Shown here in pieces: positions 1-9,205 of a stretch of 64,000 nucleotides of DNA; within the stretch, counting starts at the first letter, position 1; every line of letters begins with the position of its first letter. The notes below the pieces were generated by a model. It saw only the letters and a program-made list of their open reading frames with translations, did not search any database and was not told the origin of the DNA. This stretch comes from Stenotrophobium rhamnosiphilum (GTDB lineage Bacteria; Pseudomonadota; Gammaproteobacteria; Nevskiales; Nevskiaceae), in NCBI RefSeq assembly GCF_003052265.1, contig NZ_QANS01000002.1, positions 726,323-790,322 of the forward strand, read 5' to 3'. The position numbers were made by a program, and so were the translations under genes.

Positions 1-1608
1 ATCTTTGCTATGGAAAAGAATCGCGCCCTGCTCAGCGAGTGCTGTATTGATTTTGCCGAGTTTGTTTTCCGGCCAAGCGGGCGACTTCTGCGATGCAATC
101 CAGGCGTCGCTGTCTTGCTGGTGATCGAGAATCCACTTTTTATCGGCCGCCATGTCCGTATGGAAAGGCGTATTTGGAAAATGGAAAGACAGCTCGATGC
201 GCTTAGCATCTGTGACTTGTCCCGCATCAAAGAACTTGGCAGACCGATGGCCGACATTCCACCAAACCGGCGGATCTTCGGTGCCCGTCGAAGGCTGCGT
301 CTGGATCGAAAGATAGCCTGGAATAGTTGTGATTTCGCTGATAGTCAGCAAGCCGAATAACTGGAAGTTGGTGATGTTGCCGGTACCGCGCACTTTGTTC
401 TGCGCGATGATCGCAAGCGCAGACTGCTGCGGTGCAAGTCTCGACAGATCGGTAAACATCAGTGTGATGTCACTGAGACTATTGGTGCCGTACACCGAAC
501 CCAAGCCCGGACCATCCGACGCACTGCCAATGCCGCCACCGTGGCAGATGCTACAAGTCACATTGAGATTGCCAGTCCAACTGCCATCGGCCTTGCGCAA
601 TTGCGTCACACCCATCGGCAATTGTCCGCTGCCACCGTTGGTCTTGTTGGGGTCTTCACCCGCGAGCGGATAAGGATTGCGTGTTGGACTCAAAGGCATG
701 CCCCAACGCTGCGCAATCAAGTCATCAAAGTTATCAGGACGTGCCGACATGCTCAACACGGAATCCCACATGCCCGCGTAATCAGCGGCCGGGAACGAGT
801 AACTCGACGTAGAAGAACTACCTGAGAAAAAGCTGCCCGCACCAACCTGTCCGGCACTCGCAACAATCGGATATCCACGCGCAACACGCGCACGTTGCTC
901 ACCGCAGTTCGCTGGCTTATTGCCTTCTTGGCAGGTCTGCCACCAAGCGTTCATGTAAACCGCTTTGTTCTTGTTGACGCCAGGCACAACCAAAGTGCGT
1001 GGGTCATCCGGCAGCACCGTGTTATCGGGCTTGTCTACACAGAAGTCATCCCAAAGATGACCACCGCGCGCGCTACCCAGCAACGGAAATTCTGAAGTCA
1101 CGGGTGTCGTCGTTCCAGCGGCAAGCAAGGCTGCGCAGTTGTCTGGATTGTCCCAGCAACCGAGTACGACTTTCATCGCGTTATAAGGCTGACTGCCTAC
1201 AGGCCATGGCTGACCACCGCTGTGATGCTGCGCAGGATCGGATGGATTCGTCAGAATCTTGTTGGTCTCGACACCCTTATCCAAAGCGATCCACGACTTG
1301 TAAACGTTGTCGTAATCCTCACTGCTGTTCGCAGACAGCATGAACAACTTGCCTTCATCCGTATCCGCAACACCGTCAGGCACATGACAAGTGCGGCAAA
1401 AATTCATATTGGTCTTAACACTCTTACCAAAGAATTCTTGAACGGTTTTAGAAGGCGCACCTGGCGTACCGGGGCCACTGCCGCCATCTGGCGCGGGGCC
1501 ACCGCTGTAATTACCCGAACAAGCACTTAGCAGCAGACTCGCACCAACTAATGAGGTCTTGATCGTTGCGTTCAACTGCACGCCTGGCGTTGCCTGAAAA
1601 ATGTTCAT
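1..1608 (-). CDS. RoxA/RoxB-like multiheme cytochrome c lipoprotein, second tandem copy (C-terminus cut off by window edge)
   Basis: The frame stays open for 536 codons from an ATG at 1608 to the left edge, so the C-terminus is missing. The N-terminus has a short hydrophobic stretch and a lipobox (LLLSAC) followed by SGNYSGG, then a Gly/Pro-rich linker, a heme site CRTCH and, further on, CSICH. It parallels the upstream gene almost throughout (for example QEFFGKS, DTDEGKLFMLS, INTALAEQGA), so the two are paralogues from tandem duplication; the window stops just before the expected third heme site (CASCH in the upstream copy). Its ATG overlaps the upstream stop in an ATGA, which implies translational coupling. 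By family this is the RoxA/RoxB and MauG-related cytochromes, secreted oxygenases or peroxidases that cleave polyisoprene; the substrate here is unknown. The missing part prevents a firmer call. Confidence 0.8.
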   Translation of the reverse strand, partial: MNIFQATPGVQLNATIKTSLVGASLLLSACSGNYSGGPAPDGGSGPGTPGAPSKTVQEFFGKSVKTNMNFCRTCHVPDGVADTDEGKLFMLSANSSEDYDNVYKSWIALDKGVETNKILTNPSDPAQHHSGGQPWPVGSQPYNAMKVVLGCWDNPDNCAALLAAGTTTPVTSEFPLLGSARGGHLWDDFCVDKPDNTVLPDDPRTLVVPGVNKNKAVYMNAWWQTCQEGNKPANCGEQRARVARGYPIVASAGQVGAGSFFSGSSSTSSYSFPAADYAGMWDSVLSMSARPDNFDDLIAQRWGMPLSPTRNPYPLAGEDPNKTNGGSGQLPMGVTQLRKADGSWTGNLNVTCSICHGGGIGSASDGPGLGSVYGTNSLSDITLMFTDLSRLAPQQSALAIIAQNKVRGTGNITNFQLFGLLTISEITTIPGYLSIQTQPSTGTEDPPVWWNVGHRSAKFFDAGQVTDAKRIELSFHFPNTPFHTDMAADKKWILDHQQDSDAWIASQKSPAWPENKLGKINTALAEQGAILFHSKD

Positions 1609-3998
1609 AAGGTTTTCAAATACTCGAGTATCGCTTTACGCTCTTGTTCGTTGAGCACTGAAGTGAACGTATGACCGACATTGCTCTGGCCATACATATG
1701 CGTGTTGTAAATTTTACGATTCTCTAATTGCTGATCGGTACTCGGCGCTAGGCCCAGATACCAGAGGAAAGGATTGCTGGAGTTTAGGATGTTAATCATC
1801 TGTCCCAGCGCTGGATCTGCGTCTTGATTGGCGGGATCGCAATCCAAATACGGCGTCGTGCCGGGCGCACCGCAAGCGAGTGCATCGTATTTCCAGCCTA
1901 ACTTTTCCTTGTCATAAGCACGTTGGAAATTCGTGTCGTAGCCCATCACCACTTTGCCAAGTTGATCAAAGCGCGCTGGCGTAGAGACACGACGCCAGAT
2001 TGATTTGCGCTCTGCGGGATTCAATATTTCCATCACGTTTGGCACAGAACCATTGTGTAAATATGGCCCGCTTGCCCATACACCGTATAGCGGCGGTGCG
2101 AGATAACCCGGCGCGCGTCCTTGGCGAATCTCTGCGCGATTCTGCGTGCTGCAGTCGAGATTAGGATCGCTGTTGATCGTCTCCGGATATGCAAAGAAAT
2201 CTTCTTTGCCATATTGCTCTGCCGCTTCGCTGTCGCTATCAACCCGCCACTTATCCGTGGCAATCAAATCACGCGGAACGATGTAACTCGCGACGCCTTC
2301 CAACGCTGGCGTGTCCAGATATCTTGAATCGTTCACGTAACGCGGCGAGTAAGCGCCGTGACAGCTCGCGCATGAACCGTTACCACCTTCAGGCTTTGGT
2401 GAAGGATTGTCGAGCCCCTCTGCCCAAAGATTTTTGCTGTGGAATAACACCGCGCCCTGCTCTGCCAATGCCGTGTTGATCGGCCCTGGAAATGCCGGCG
2501 ACTTGAGTGACATCAGCCAAGTATCACCAGCACGCACATGCTCTTTTACCCAGCCAAAACCATCAGGTCCCGGGCCCGGCAGGAAGAAACCAAAATCTGC
2601 GCGCAGTGCATCCATCGCCAGAAATCCATCTTGGAACTTGGTTGGACGATGACCCATGTTCCACCACGCTGGCGTATCAAGCGAACCGCCGTTGGGTGTA
2701 AACACTGTGAAGCCAATAAAGTTGGGATCGAGCGGACGCAGATCGCCTGCTACAAGGAAAGTAATGATCTGCAATGCCAATGCGTTATTGGTGCCGCGCG
2801 TTTTGCCGACGATGATTGGCACAGGAATCGGAACGCCGGGAACAGCACTGCCACCGAGATCGGTATCTAGCTGACCAAACTCGCTGAGGCTATTCGAGTT
2901 GCCGTAGAGCGCACCAAGACCGGGGCCATCTGCGGGTGTACCGACCTGACCGCTGTGGCAGACATGACAGTTGGTGCCGATGTTGCCGGTCCAGCGACCT
3001 TCGGCGTCATGTGTCTGCGTAAGTCCTGTCGGCAACTGACCAGTGCCACCATTGGTTTTATTGGGGTCTTCACCCGGCAATGGATACGGATTGCGCGCCG
3101 CCCCCATGCCCATTCCATAACGCTCGGCAACAAGCTGATCGAAATTATCAGGACGCGATGGAAGTCCCCACTTCTCCCACACGGTGTTGTATTTCGCGGC
3201 CGTGAGATTGCCCTTGGAACCATTGCCGCCGAAATACCAACCCGCACCGATTGCGCCATTGCCTTCGATCAAGGTGCGACCTTGTGCAGAAAGCGTACGC
3301 AACTCGCCGCAGGTTTTTGCGGGCGCAGCTTCGCCTACTTTTTCTGGCTCGCGATGGCAGTCTTTCCAGAAGGCGTTGTAGTACACCGCCTTGTTAGCGT
3401 TGATGCCGGGTTGCACGAGACTGCGTGGATCAGCAGGCAACACGGTGCTGTCACTTTTGCCTTCGCAGAAATCAAACCACGCGTGGCCACCGCGTGCGCT
3501 GCCTAGTAAAGCTAGTGGTGCAGTTGGCGTGGAAACATTGCTCGCAAGAAGTGCGGCGCAGCTATCCGGATTCTCCCAGCAACCCAACACCACTTTCAGC
3601 GCGTTGTAAGGCTGACTGCCAACAGGCCAAGGCTGACCACCACTGTGATGCTGTGCGGGATCAGAAGGATTGGTCAGAATCTTGTTGGTCTCGACGCCTT
3701 TGTCCAAAGCGATCCACGAGTCATACACATTGTCGTAGTCTTCATTGGGATTGCTTGAGAGCATGAACAGCTTGCCCTCATCCGTATCCGCAACACCGCC
3801 TGGCACGTGACACGTGCGACAGTTATTGAGATTGGTCTGTGCGCTCTTGCCAAAAAATTCCTGCACGGTCTTGGATGGCGTGCCGGAATCGGTGCCACCG
3901 TTGTTTCCCGACGTCGCAGTGCCGCCGCTGTAATTGCCGGAACATGCACTCAGCAACAGCACTGCAACGAGGCCATTAGCCCGGGAAAAACTCCGCAT
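1605..3998 (-). CDS. RoxA/RoxB-like triheme cytochrome c lipoprotein
   Basis: A 797-residue protein. The start at 3998 has a strong GGAGGAG six bases upstream; an upstream in-frame ATG at 4022 lacks this. A signal peptide ends in a lipobox (LLLSAC, Cys19), so it is probably an outer-membrane or periplasmic lipoprotein. Three heme c sites are visible: CRTCH (60-64), CHVCH (344-348) and CASCH (543-547). The C-terminal block around GYLAPPLYGVW and YLHNGSVPN resembles rubber oxygenases RoxA/RoxB, which carry two hemes; the N-terminal third site is extra. RoxA/RoxB cleave poly(cis-1,4-isoprene) oxidatively outside the cell. The substrate here is inferred at best; a generic diheme peroxidase-like role is the alternative. 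It is followed without a gap by a paralogue and is divergent from a TetR regulator. Confidence 0.82.
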   Translation of the reverse strand: MRSFSRANGLVAVLLLSACSGNYSGGTATSGNNGGTDSGTPSKTVQEFFGKSAQTNLNNCRTCHVPGGVADTDEGKLFMLSSNPNEDYDNVYDSWIALDKGVETNKILTNPSDPAQHHSGGQPWPVGSQPYNALKVVLGCWENPDSCAALLASNVSTPTAPLALLGSARGGHAWFDFCEGKSDSTVLPADPRSLVQPGINANKAVYYNAFWKDCHREPEKVGEAAPAKTCGELRTLSAQGRTLIEGNGAIGAGWYFGGNGSKGNLTAAKYNTVWEKWGLPSRPDNFDQLVAERYGMGMGAARNPYPLPGEDPNKTNGGTGQLPTGLTQTHDAEGRWTGNIGTNCHVCHSGQVGTPADGPGLGALYGNSNSLSEFGQLDTDLGGSAVPGVPIPVPIIVGKTRGTNNALALQIITFLVAGDLRPLDPNFIGFTVFTPNGGSLDTPAWWNMGHRPTKFQDGFLAMDALRADFGFFLPGPGPDGFGWVKEHVRAGDTWLMSLKSPAFPGPINTALAEQGAVLFHSKNLWAEGLDNPSPKPEGGNGSCASCHGAYSPRYVNDSRYLDTPALEGVASYIVPRDLIATDKWRVDSDSEAAEQYGKEDFFAYPETINSDPNLDCSTQNRAEIRQGRAPGYLAPPLYGVWASGPYLHNGSVPNVMEILNPAERKSIWRRVSTPARFDQLGKVVMGYDTNFQRAYDKEKLGWKYDALACGAPGTTPYLDCDPANQDADPALGQMINILNSSNPFLWYLGLAPSTDQQLENRKIYNTHMYGQSNVGHTFTSVLNEQERKAILEYLKTL

Positions 3999-4067
3999 CG
4001 TTTTCTCCTCCAGACAGGTCATAGCCCACCGGAATATGTATGTACGCGTGGGCTTTGCCTCTATCGC

Positions 4068-4116
4068 GTTTAGTGTCTAAACTTAATCCGAGTAATTGCT
4101 CAGGTCTACTCGGATT
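4068..4116. promoter_or_regulatory. Two dyads in the divergent cytochrome/TetR promoter region
   Basis: A 15-bp palindrome, GTTTAG-TGT-CTAAAC, lies at 4068-4082. Two bases later comes an inverted repeat with perfect 10-bp arms, AATCCGAGTA (4085-4094) and TACTCGGATT (4107-4116). Both sit between the RoxA-like gene start (3998) and the TetR start (4128), where an autoregulating TetR repressor would bind. Confidence 0.6.
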
Positions 4117-4127
4117 TCACACCCCCT

Positions 4128-4763
4128 ATGGCACGCCCCACCAAGAAGGCTTATCTCGCTGATTTAACAGCTAAAAAGAACCCTTCTCAACCCCGTGCAA
4201 AAGCCACCGTTACGGCCATGCTGGATGCTGCTGCTCAGATACTTGAGCGTGAGGGTTACAACGGGGTAACCACGAATCACGTCGCAGAAGCCGCTGGCGT
4301 CAGCATTGGCTCACTCTATGAATACTTTCCGAACAAGCAGTCGATCATCGCCGCAGCCTTGGCGCGCGAGCTCGGAGAAATTGCGAATGAAGTGAAAGCC
4401 AGCATGCGCACCGCACTCGCTCTGCCCGATCAACCGCGCGGCGGCATTGATCACTGGATGCGCGGAATGATGTCTGCACTGGAGAAGCGCGGGAAATTGT
4501 TACGTGTTGCGATGCGAGAAGTGCCTTTCTTCTGGGATATTCCAGAAGCACGCGATCTCTCAGAAACGCTGCAACACATCGCCGCCGAAGGTCGTCAAAA
4601 AAGCGAGCGCGTGCTGCACTTTGAAGATCCGGAAGCGGATACCTACTTGCTGATGACGATGTGTTGGGCGGCGATTCAACAAACGGTGCTCTATCGACCC
4701 ACACATATTTCGCGTGAGCGCCTCACACGTACTTTGGTCGATATGGTGACCAAACTACTCTGA
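4128..4763 (+). CDS. TetR/AcrR family transcriptional regulator
   Basis: A 211-residue one-domain regulator. The N-terminal helix-turn-helix is typical: ILEREGYNGVTTNHVAEAAG followed by VSIGSLYEYFPNKQ, at about residues 38-72. The all-alpha C-terminal part would bind the inducer. It is divergent from the RoxA-like cytochrome operon and has two strong dyads just upstream, so it probably represses that operon and itself. It converges with the enoyl-CoA hydratase gene, leaving four bases between the stops. The ligand cannot be told from sequence. Confidence 0.9.
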   Translation: MARPTKKAYLADLTAKKNPSQPRAKATVTAMLDAAAQILEREGYNGVTTNHVAEAAGVSIGSLYEYFPNKQSIIAAALARELGEIANEVKASMRTALALPDQPRGGIDHWMRGMMSALEKRGKLLRVAMREVPFFWDIPEARDLSETLQHIAAEGRQKSERVLHFEDPEADTYLLMTMCWAAIQQTVLYRPTHISRERLTRTLVDMVTKLL

Positions 4764-4767
4764 CGCT

Positions 4768-5562
4768 TTAGTTGCCTGTGAAGTTAGCCTTGCGCTTCTG
4801 CGCGAAGGCTAACGTGCCTTCAGCAAAGTCATTTGTTCTTCCGCATTCACGTTGCAGCTCACGTTCAAGCACGAGTTGCTCGGCAAGCTCATTGCTGTGC
4901 GCTGCATGCAGCGTCTGCTTGATGCGCGCAAGCGCAGCGCTGGGGCCGCTGGCAAGACGATTCGCGAGCGCACTGACGGTCGTCATCAACGCATCATCAT
5001 CCACCACATCCCAGATCAAGCCCCAGTCTTTGGCTTTTTCTGCAGGAAGTTTTTCACCCAGCATCGCCAAACCCATCGCGCGTTGTGGGCCGATGCTGCG
5101 AGGGAGGATCCAAGTGCCGCCTGCATCCGGAACCAACCCGATATTCACGAAGGCCTGTAGGAAATATGCAGAGCGAGCCGCAATGGTGAGATCCGCCATC
5201 AACGCGAATGAAGCACCCGCACCAGCGGCCATGCCATTGACTGCAGCAATGATTGGCTTGGGCATTGCGCGCATCTTCAGCACTAGTGGGTTGTAGTACT
5301 GCTCCAGCGGCAAGCCCAAATCCAACTGACCTTCCGCGTCGATCGGCGGATTCGCCATGTTCTGCGCGAGATCCGCGCCGGAACAAAATCCGCGTCCTTC
5401 ACCTGTGAGAACAATCACCTTCACTTCTGCTTCGCTCGCAGCGCGATCAAACGCTGCAGAGAGTTGCGCCAGTGAATCGAAGGTCACTGCATTCAATGCC
5501 TGTGGGCGATTGAAGCTAATGATCGCAACGCCATTCTCAGAACGGTAAAGGATGTCGGACAT
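4768..5562 (-). CDS. Enoyl-CoA hydratase/isomerase family protein
   Basis: A 264-residue crotonase-fold protein. The oxyanion-hole segments are visible: GRGFCSGADL near residue 60 and GMAAGAGASFALMADL near 110. It ends in KRKANF, as is common for the family. The role is hydration (or isomerisation) of enoyl-CoA thioesters in beta-oxidation in the cytoplasm; the exact substrate is not predictable. It is the last gene of a minus-strand operon, two bases after the acyl-CoA dehydrogenase stop, so the two probably act in sequence: dehydrogenation, then hydration. Confidence 0.9.
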   Translation of the reverse strand: MSDILYRSENGVAIISFNRPQALNAVTFDSLAQLSAAFDRAASEAEVKVIVLTGEGRGFCSGADLAQNMANPPIDAEGQLDLGLPLEQYYNPLVLKMRAMPKPIIAAVNGMAAGAGASFALMADLTIAARSAYFLQAFVNIGLVPDAGGTWILPRSIGPQRAMGLAMLGEKLPAEKAKDWGLIWDVVDDDALMTTVSALANRLASGPSAALARIKQTLHAAHSNELAEQLVLERELQRECGRTNDFAEGTLAFAQKRKANFTGN

Positions 5563-5564
5563 GA

Positions 5565-6704
5565 TTAATCCAAGGTTGAGCGCGCGATGATTTCCTTCAT
5601 GATCTCAGAAGTGCCTGCGAGGATGCGATGAATGCGCTCATCTTGATACAGACGGCAGATCGGATATTCGTCCATATAACCTGCACCACCGTGTAGCTGC
5701 ACACCTTCATCCACCATACGGCCATTCACTTCGCTGGTGTAGAGCTTGGCGCGTGCGGCGTCGTCGGGGCTCAGCTTGCCTTCGTTGTGCATTTCGACGC
5801 AACGATCGACGTAGACCTGTGCGATATCAATTTCCGTATCCAACGCGGCCAATTTGAAGCGCGTGTTCTGCATCTTGCTCAGTGGCTTGCCAAAAACTTT
5901 ACGCTGACGCACGAAATCTTTGGTCAATTCCAGCGCATAACGTGCAGAAGCGATGTTGCCGCAAGCGCCAATCAAACGCTCTTCAGCCAAGCCCTGCATC
6001 AGGTGATAGAAACCGCCATCGACCTTGCCGAGCACATTAGCCTTGGGAACCTTCACATCACGGAAGAACAGCTCTGCGGTGTCTTGCGACTGCATGCCCA
6101 TCTTCTTCAGATTACGGCCGCGTTCGAAACCTTCCATGCCGCGCTCGACGATGAATAGCGTCACGCCATGTGCGTTATCGGCGTGCGTCTTAGCTGCAAC
6201 AATCACAACATCAGCATTGATGCCGTTGGAGATGTAAGTCTTGGAGCCATTGAGCAACCAGTGGTCACCCTTGTCGACTGCGCGTGATTTCATACCAGCG
6301 AGGTCGGAACCTGCATCAGGCTCGGTCATCGCAATCGCGAGAATCTTTTCGCCGCTGATAAAGCCGGGGAACAGACGCTCTTTCTGTTCTTCAGTTCCGA
6401 AGTGGCCAATGTATGGCGCAACCAAGCGGCTGTGCAGCGTGATGAAGAATCCAGAATCACCGTGAAATGCGTTCTCTTCAATCAAGATTTGTTCATAACG
6501 AAAATCCTTGATGCCTTGGCCGCCGTACTTCTCGTCAGCCCACATGCACAGCAGGCCCATGTCACCGGCTTTCTTGTAAGCCTCGCGATCAATGATGTGT
6601 GCCTCGCGCCAACGCTCACCGTGTGGGCGAATTTCTTGCTGAAAGAATTTACGTGCCGAGTCACGGAACATTTCCATCTCGGAATCCAGCGGCCTACGTT
6701 TCAT
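5565..6704 (-). CDS. Acyl-CoA dehydrogenase
   Basis: A 379-residue protein of normal family length. Family signatures are present: AMTEPDAGSDLAGM (FAD and substrate binding), GSKTYISNG, and a C-terminal segment HGGAGYMDEYP with ILAGTSEIMKEIIARS. It would introduce the alpha,beta double bond into an acyl-CoA and pass electrons to ETF. The start at 6704 is preceded by GAGGAG seven bases upstream. It lies between the acetoacetate-decarboxylase-like gene and the enoyl-CoA hydratase in one operon. Chain-length preference is unknown. Confidence 0.92.
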   Translation of the reverse strand: MKRRPLDSEMEMFRDSARKFFQQEIRPHGERWREAHIIDREAYKKAGDMGLLCMWADEKYGGQGIKDFRYEQILIEENAFHGDSGFFITLHSRLVAPYIGHFGTEEQKERLFPGFISGEKILAIAMTEPDAGSDLAGMKSRAVDKGDHWLLNGSKTYISNGINADVVIVAAKTHADNAHGVTLFIVERGMEGFERGRNLKKMGMQSQDTAELFFRDVKVPKANVLGKVDGGFYHLMQGLAEERLIGACGNIASARYALELTKDFVRQRKVFGKPLSKMQNTRFKLAALDTEIDIAQVYVDRCVEMHNEGKLSPDDAARAKLYTSEVNGRMVDEGVQLHGGAGYMDEYPICRLYQDERIHRILAGTSEIMKEIIARSTLD

Positions 6705-6727
6705 GCAACAGCTCCTCGGTATTATTT

Positions 6728-7417
6728 TTATTTAGCGACTGGTCGAATCGTTGATTCGTGGAAAGTCATATTGAATTTGGAAACGCCAACGGTCAGCAAT
6801 GAAGTGGCCTGCGCCAGATCAGGGAATACGGTCGGGTCAAACTTCGAACGCTTCAGACTGCCCGGACGCACCCAGCCTTTGGCTGAAGGCTGATAGACAT
6901 AGCTCTTGCCGTCGAGATGCTGACCCAGCGTGATCCAGCTATTCGGCAGCATCGCAGTAGTGAACGGCAGCGAGATTGGCCAAGAGACAAAGTCCATCTC
7001 AGCGAAAGTTTTGCCATCGAGACTGACGCTGACACAGTCGAGTCCATTCTCGCCATAGCGCACGTCAAACTGTGCAACAGCTTTAGGAATACCCCAATTG
7101 CGTTGACCATTCACAACGCTGTCGAGCGACGACACGAAGATGCGGCTGATCGACAGATGTCGCTTGCCGTCTTCAAACGGAAAAGTGCCAGGAATGAACA
7201 GCAACTCGTGATACGGACCCACCGGAGAATCTGAGTAATCGACAAACATCATGTAGCAGAAGCGCGATGCGCCGCGACGGCCGCGCAGTGATGGCTCGAC
7301 GAAACGTTCGTCGTCAAGCAGCGCTGCAGGCGCGCGGAACATGCAGATATAACCACGACCGAGCAACGTCCATGGAGCTGGCGCGTCGATCACGGCGGGT
7401 GGAGTTTGGGTATTCAT
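6728..7417 (-). CDS. Acetoacetate decarboxylase (ADC) family protein
   Basis: A 229-residue protein resembling the ADC fold: YHELLFIPGTF, an RIFVSSLDSV strand, then NWGIPKAVAQF. Classical ADC uses a Lys-Lys pair just before the GYPK segment to form a Schiff base. Here the aligned stretch reads GQRNWGIPK, so the lysine pair is not obvious and decarboxylase activity is doubtful. Relatives in lipid-degradation clusters often have unknown roles. AAGGAA lies about six bases before the ATG. It sits between an acyl-CoA ligase and an acyl-CoA dehydrogenase gene, which suggests that it handles a keto-acid or acyl intermediate. Confidence 0.75.
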   Translation of the reverse strand: MNTQTPPAVIDAPAPWTLLGRGYICMFRAPAALLDDERFVEPSLRGRRGASRFCYMMFVDYSDSPVGPYHELLFIPGTFPFEDGKRHLSISRIFVSSLDSVVNGQRNWGIPKAVAQFDVRYGENGLDCVSVSLDGKTFAEMDFVSWPISLPFTTAMLPNSWITLGQHLDGKSYVYQPSAKGWVRPGSLKRSKFDPTVFPDLAQATSLLTVGVSKFNMTFHESTIRPVAK

Positions 7418-7441
7418 TTCAATTCCTTTTAAAAATTCTTG

Positions 7442-9127
7442 CTACTGCCAAATCACTGCGCGCTTCAGCTCAGACCACTTTTCAGCCTGCGGCATGTAAC
7501 GCTCTTCAATGATGTTGCGTTTGATTTTGAGTGTGGGCGTGAGGAAACCGTTCTCGACCGTCCATGGTTCATTCACCACGACGAGAAAATCGAGTTGCTC
7601 ATGATCTTCAAGTTCTTTATTCACGCGATCCAGAACGATCTGAAGTTCCCCGCCCATGGCAGCCTGACCGCCACTCTGCAAGCGCTGATGCGCTTCTGGT
7701 GACAACATCACCAAGGCAAAAGGTTGCGCCAAACCGGAGCCGGTGACGCAGGAAGATTCAACGACAGGATGGCTACCAATTCGATTTTCGATTGGCGCTG
7801 GCGCAACGTACTTGCCCTTGCTGGTCTTGAACAGTTCCTTCACGCGACCAGTTATGCGCACGCGACCGATCTCATCAAAAGCCCCACGATCGCCGGTGCG
7901 GAAGAAACCGTCTTCGGTCATTTCTTCTGCTGTTTTCTCAGGCATCTTGTAGTAGCCCGTCATCTGACAAGGGCTCTTCACCAGCAGCTCGCCGTTGTTA
8001 TCGATGCGTGACTCAACACCTGCATAGGCCTGACCAATCCAACCGTCACGCACATTGCCCGGCTGCGCCCCATGCGAGTACGCAAAGTTTTCGCTCATAC
8101 CGTAGACCTCGAGCAGATCAAGGCCGAGCTTGCGATACCAGTTCATCAACTCCTGCGGCAGTGGCGCGGAACCAGTGAGCGCAACGCGTACATCCTGCAA
8201 GCCGAGTTGTGTGAGAATTTTCTTCTTGATGATCTTGGAAACAAACGGAATAGCGAACAGCTTCTTCTGTTTGGCCAGCGGCAACTTCTGGTTTACGCCC
8301 AGATAGAACTTGGTCCACAGACGTGGAACCGAGAAGAAAATGGTTGGCGTTGCGCGACGCAAATCCGCGGGAAAAGTGTCGAGCTTGTCAGCGAAGAAGA
8401 TGCGGCAGCCGTTATACAAGGAACCTGACTCCACCAGCGCGCGTTCAGCAACGTGTGCCAAAGGCAGATACGACAACAAACGATCGTTCGCAGACAGGTG
8501 CAGCATGCGATTCAAACCTTCAGCCGAACGCGTGAAGCTGCCGTGGCTGTGCATCACACCTTTCGGGCGACCGGTGCTGCCTGAGGTGTAGAGAATCGTT
8601 GCGAGGTCATCAGCACTTGGCAGTTTCAGGTCCTGCAAAGGCTGCGTGTTGGCGATGATGGTTTCCCATTGAGGCACGTCATCACGCGGGGCCATCGGCA
8701 GCGCAATGATCGGCAAGCCCTTGGGCACAACCGGCGCAATCTCGTTCCAGCCATCGCTCTTGCCGTCCATCTTGCCGAGGAACAGCAACTTCGCTTCGCT
8801 GTGCTCCAAAATGTAACCAGCGGTATCGCCATTAAGCGCAGGATAAAGCGGCACAGTGATGTGACCCGCCATCCAGATCGCGAGATCCGCCATGATCCAA
8901 TGCGCGCTGTTCTTGCCGAGCAAAGCAATATTGCTACGCGGCGGCAGATTCAATGAACGCAAATGCGTCGCCATGCGACGCACCTGACTCGCAACTTCTA
9001 CCCATGTGTAATCGACCACGCGGCCATCGGCATAAGGCTGCGTCATGTACACACGATGTGTCTGCGTCACTTCCCAATGCAGCAGGCAATGCAGCAACGT
9101 GGTCTTTGGATTCTTGGTGGCCGCCAT
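7442..9127 (-). CDS. Long-chain acyl-CoA synthetase (AMP-forming)
   Basis: A 561-residue ANL-superfamily enzyme. The P-loop-like A3 motif is TILYTSGSTGRPKGVMHSHG, and the A7-A8 region reads FFRTGDRGAFDEIGRVRITG, then KELFKTSKGKYVAP, typical of long-chain (FadD15/ACSL-like) ligases. The start at 9127 has GAGGAG six bases upstream; a more distal ATG at 9154 has no such site. It activates fatty acids to acyl-CoA with ATP. It lies downstream of a flavin monooxygenase gene and upstream of the beta-oxidation genes, so it should feed the operon's own product into the pathway. Confidence 0.92.
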   Translation of the reverse strand: MAATKNPKTTLLHCLLHWEVTQTHRVYMTQPYADGRVVDYTWVEVASQVRRMATHLRSLNLPPRSNIALLGKNSAHWIMADLAIWMAGHITVPLYPALNGDTAGYILEHSEAKLLFLGKMDGKSDGWNEIAPVVPKGLPIIALPMAPRDDVPQWETIIANTQPLQDLKLPSADDLATILYTSGSTGRPKGVMHSHGSFTRSAEGLNRMLHLSANDRLLSYLPLAHVAERALVESGSLYNGCRIFFADKLDTFPADLRRATPTIFFSVPRLWTKFYLGVNQKLPLAKQKKLFAIPFVSKIIKKKILTQLGLQDVRVALTGSAPLPQELMNWYRKLGLDLLEVYGMSENFAYSHGAQPGNVRDGWIGQAYAGVESRIDNNGELLVKSPCQMTGYYKMPEKTAEEMTEDGFFRTGDRGAFDEIGRVRITGRVKELFKTSKGKYVAPAPIENRIGSHPVVESSCVTGSGLAQPFALVMLSPEAHQRLQSGGQAAMGGELQIVLDRVNKELEDHEQLDFLVVVNEPWTVENGFLTPTLKIKRNIIEERYMPQAEKWSELKRAVIWQ

Positions 9128-9205
9128 CTGTAGCTCCTCGTTGGAATCGATCATGTCGATTCCATATCTAGTTTTGATTTTGTCTCAACGCCAAACCGCT
9201 TTGCC

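Noticed and set aside
1..1608. Several short plus-strand frames at the left edge
   Set aside because: All are shadows of the partial RoxA-like gene on the minus strand, which runs open to the edge.
2955..3506. A 183-codon plus-strand frame
   Set aside because: Antisense to the RoxA-like gene, which has heme sites and a lipobox on the minus strand.
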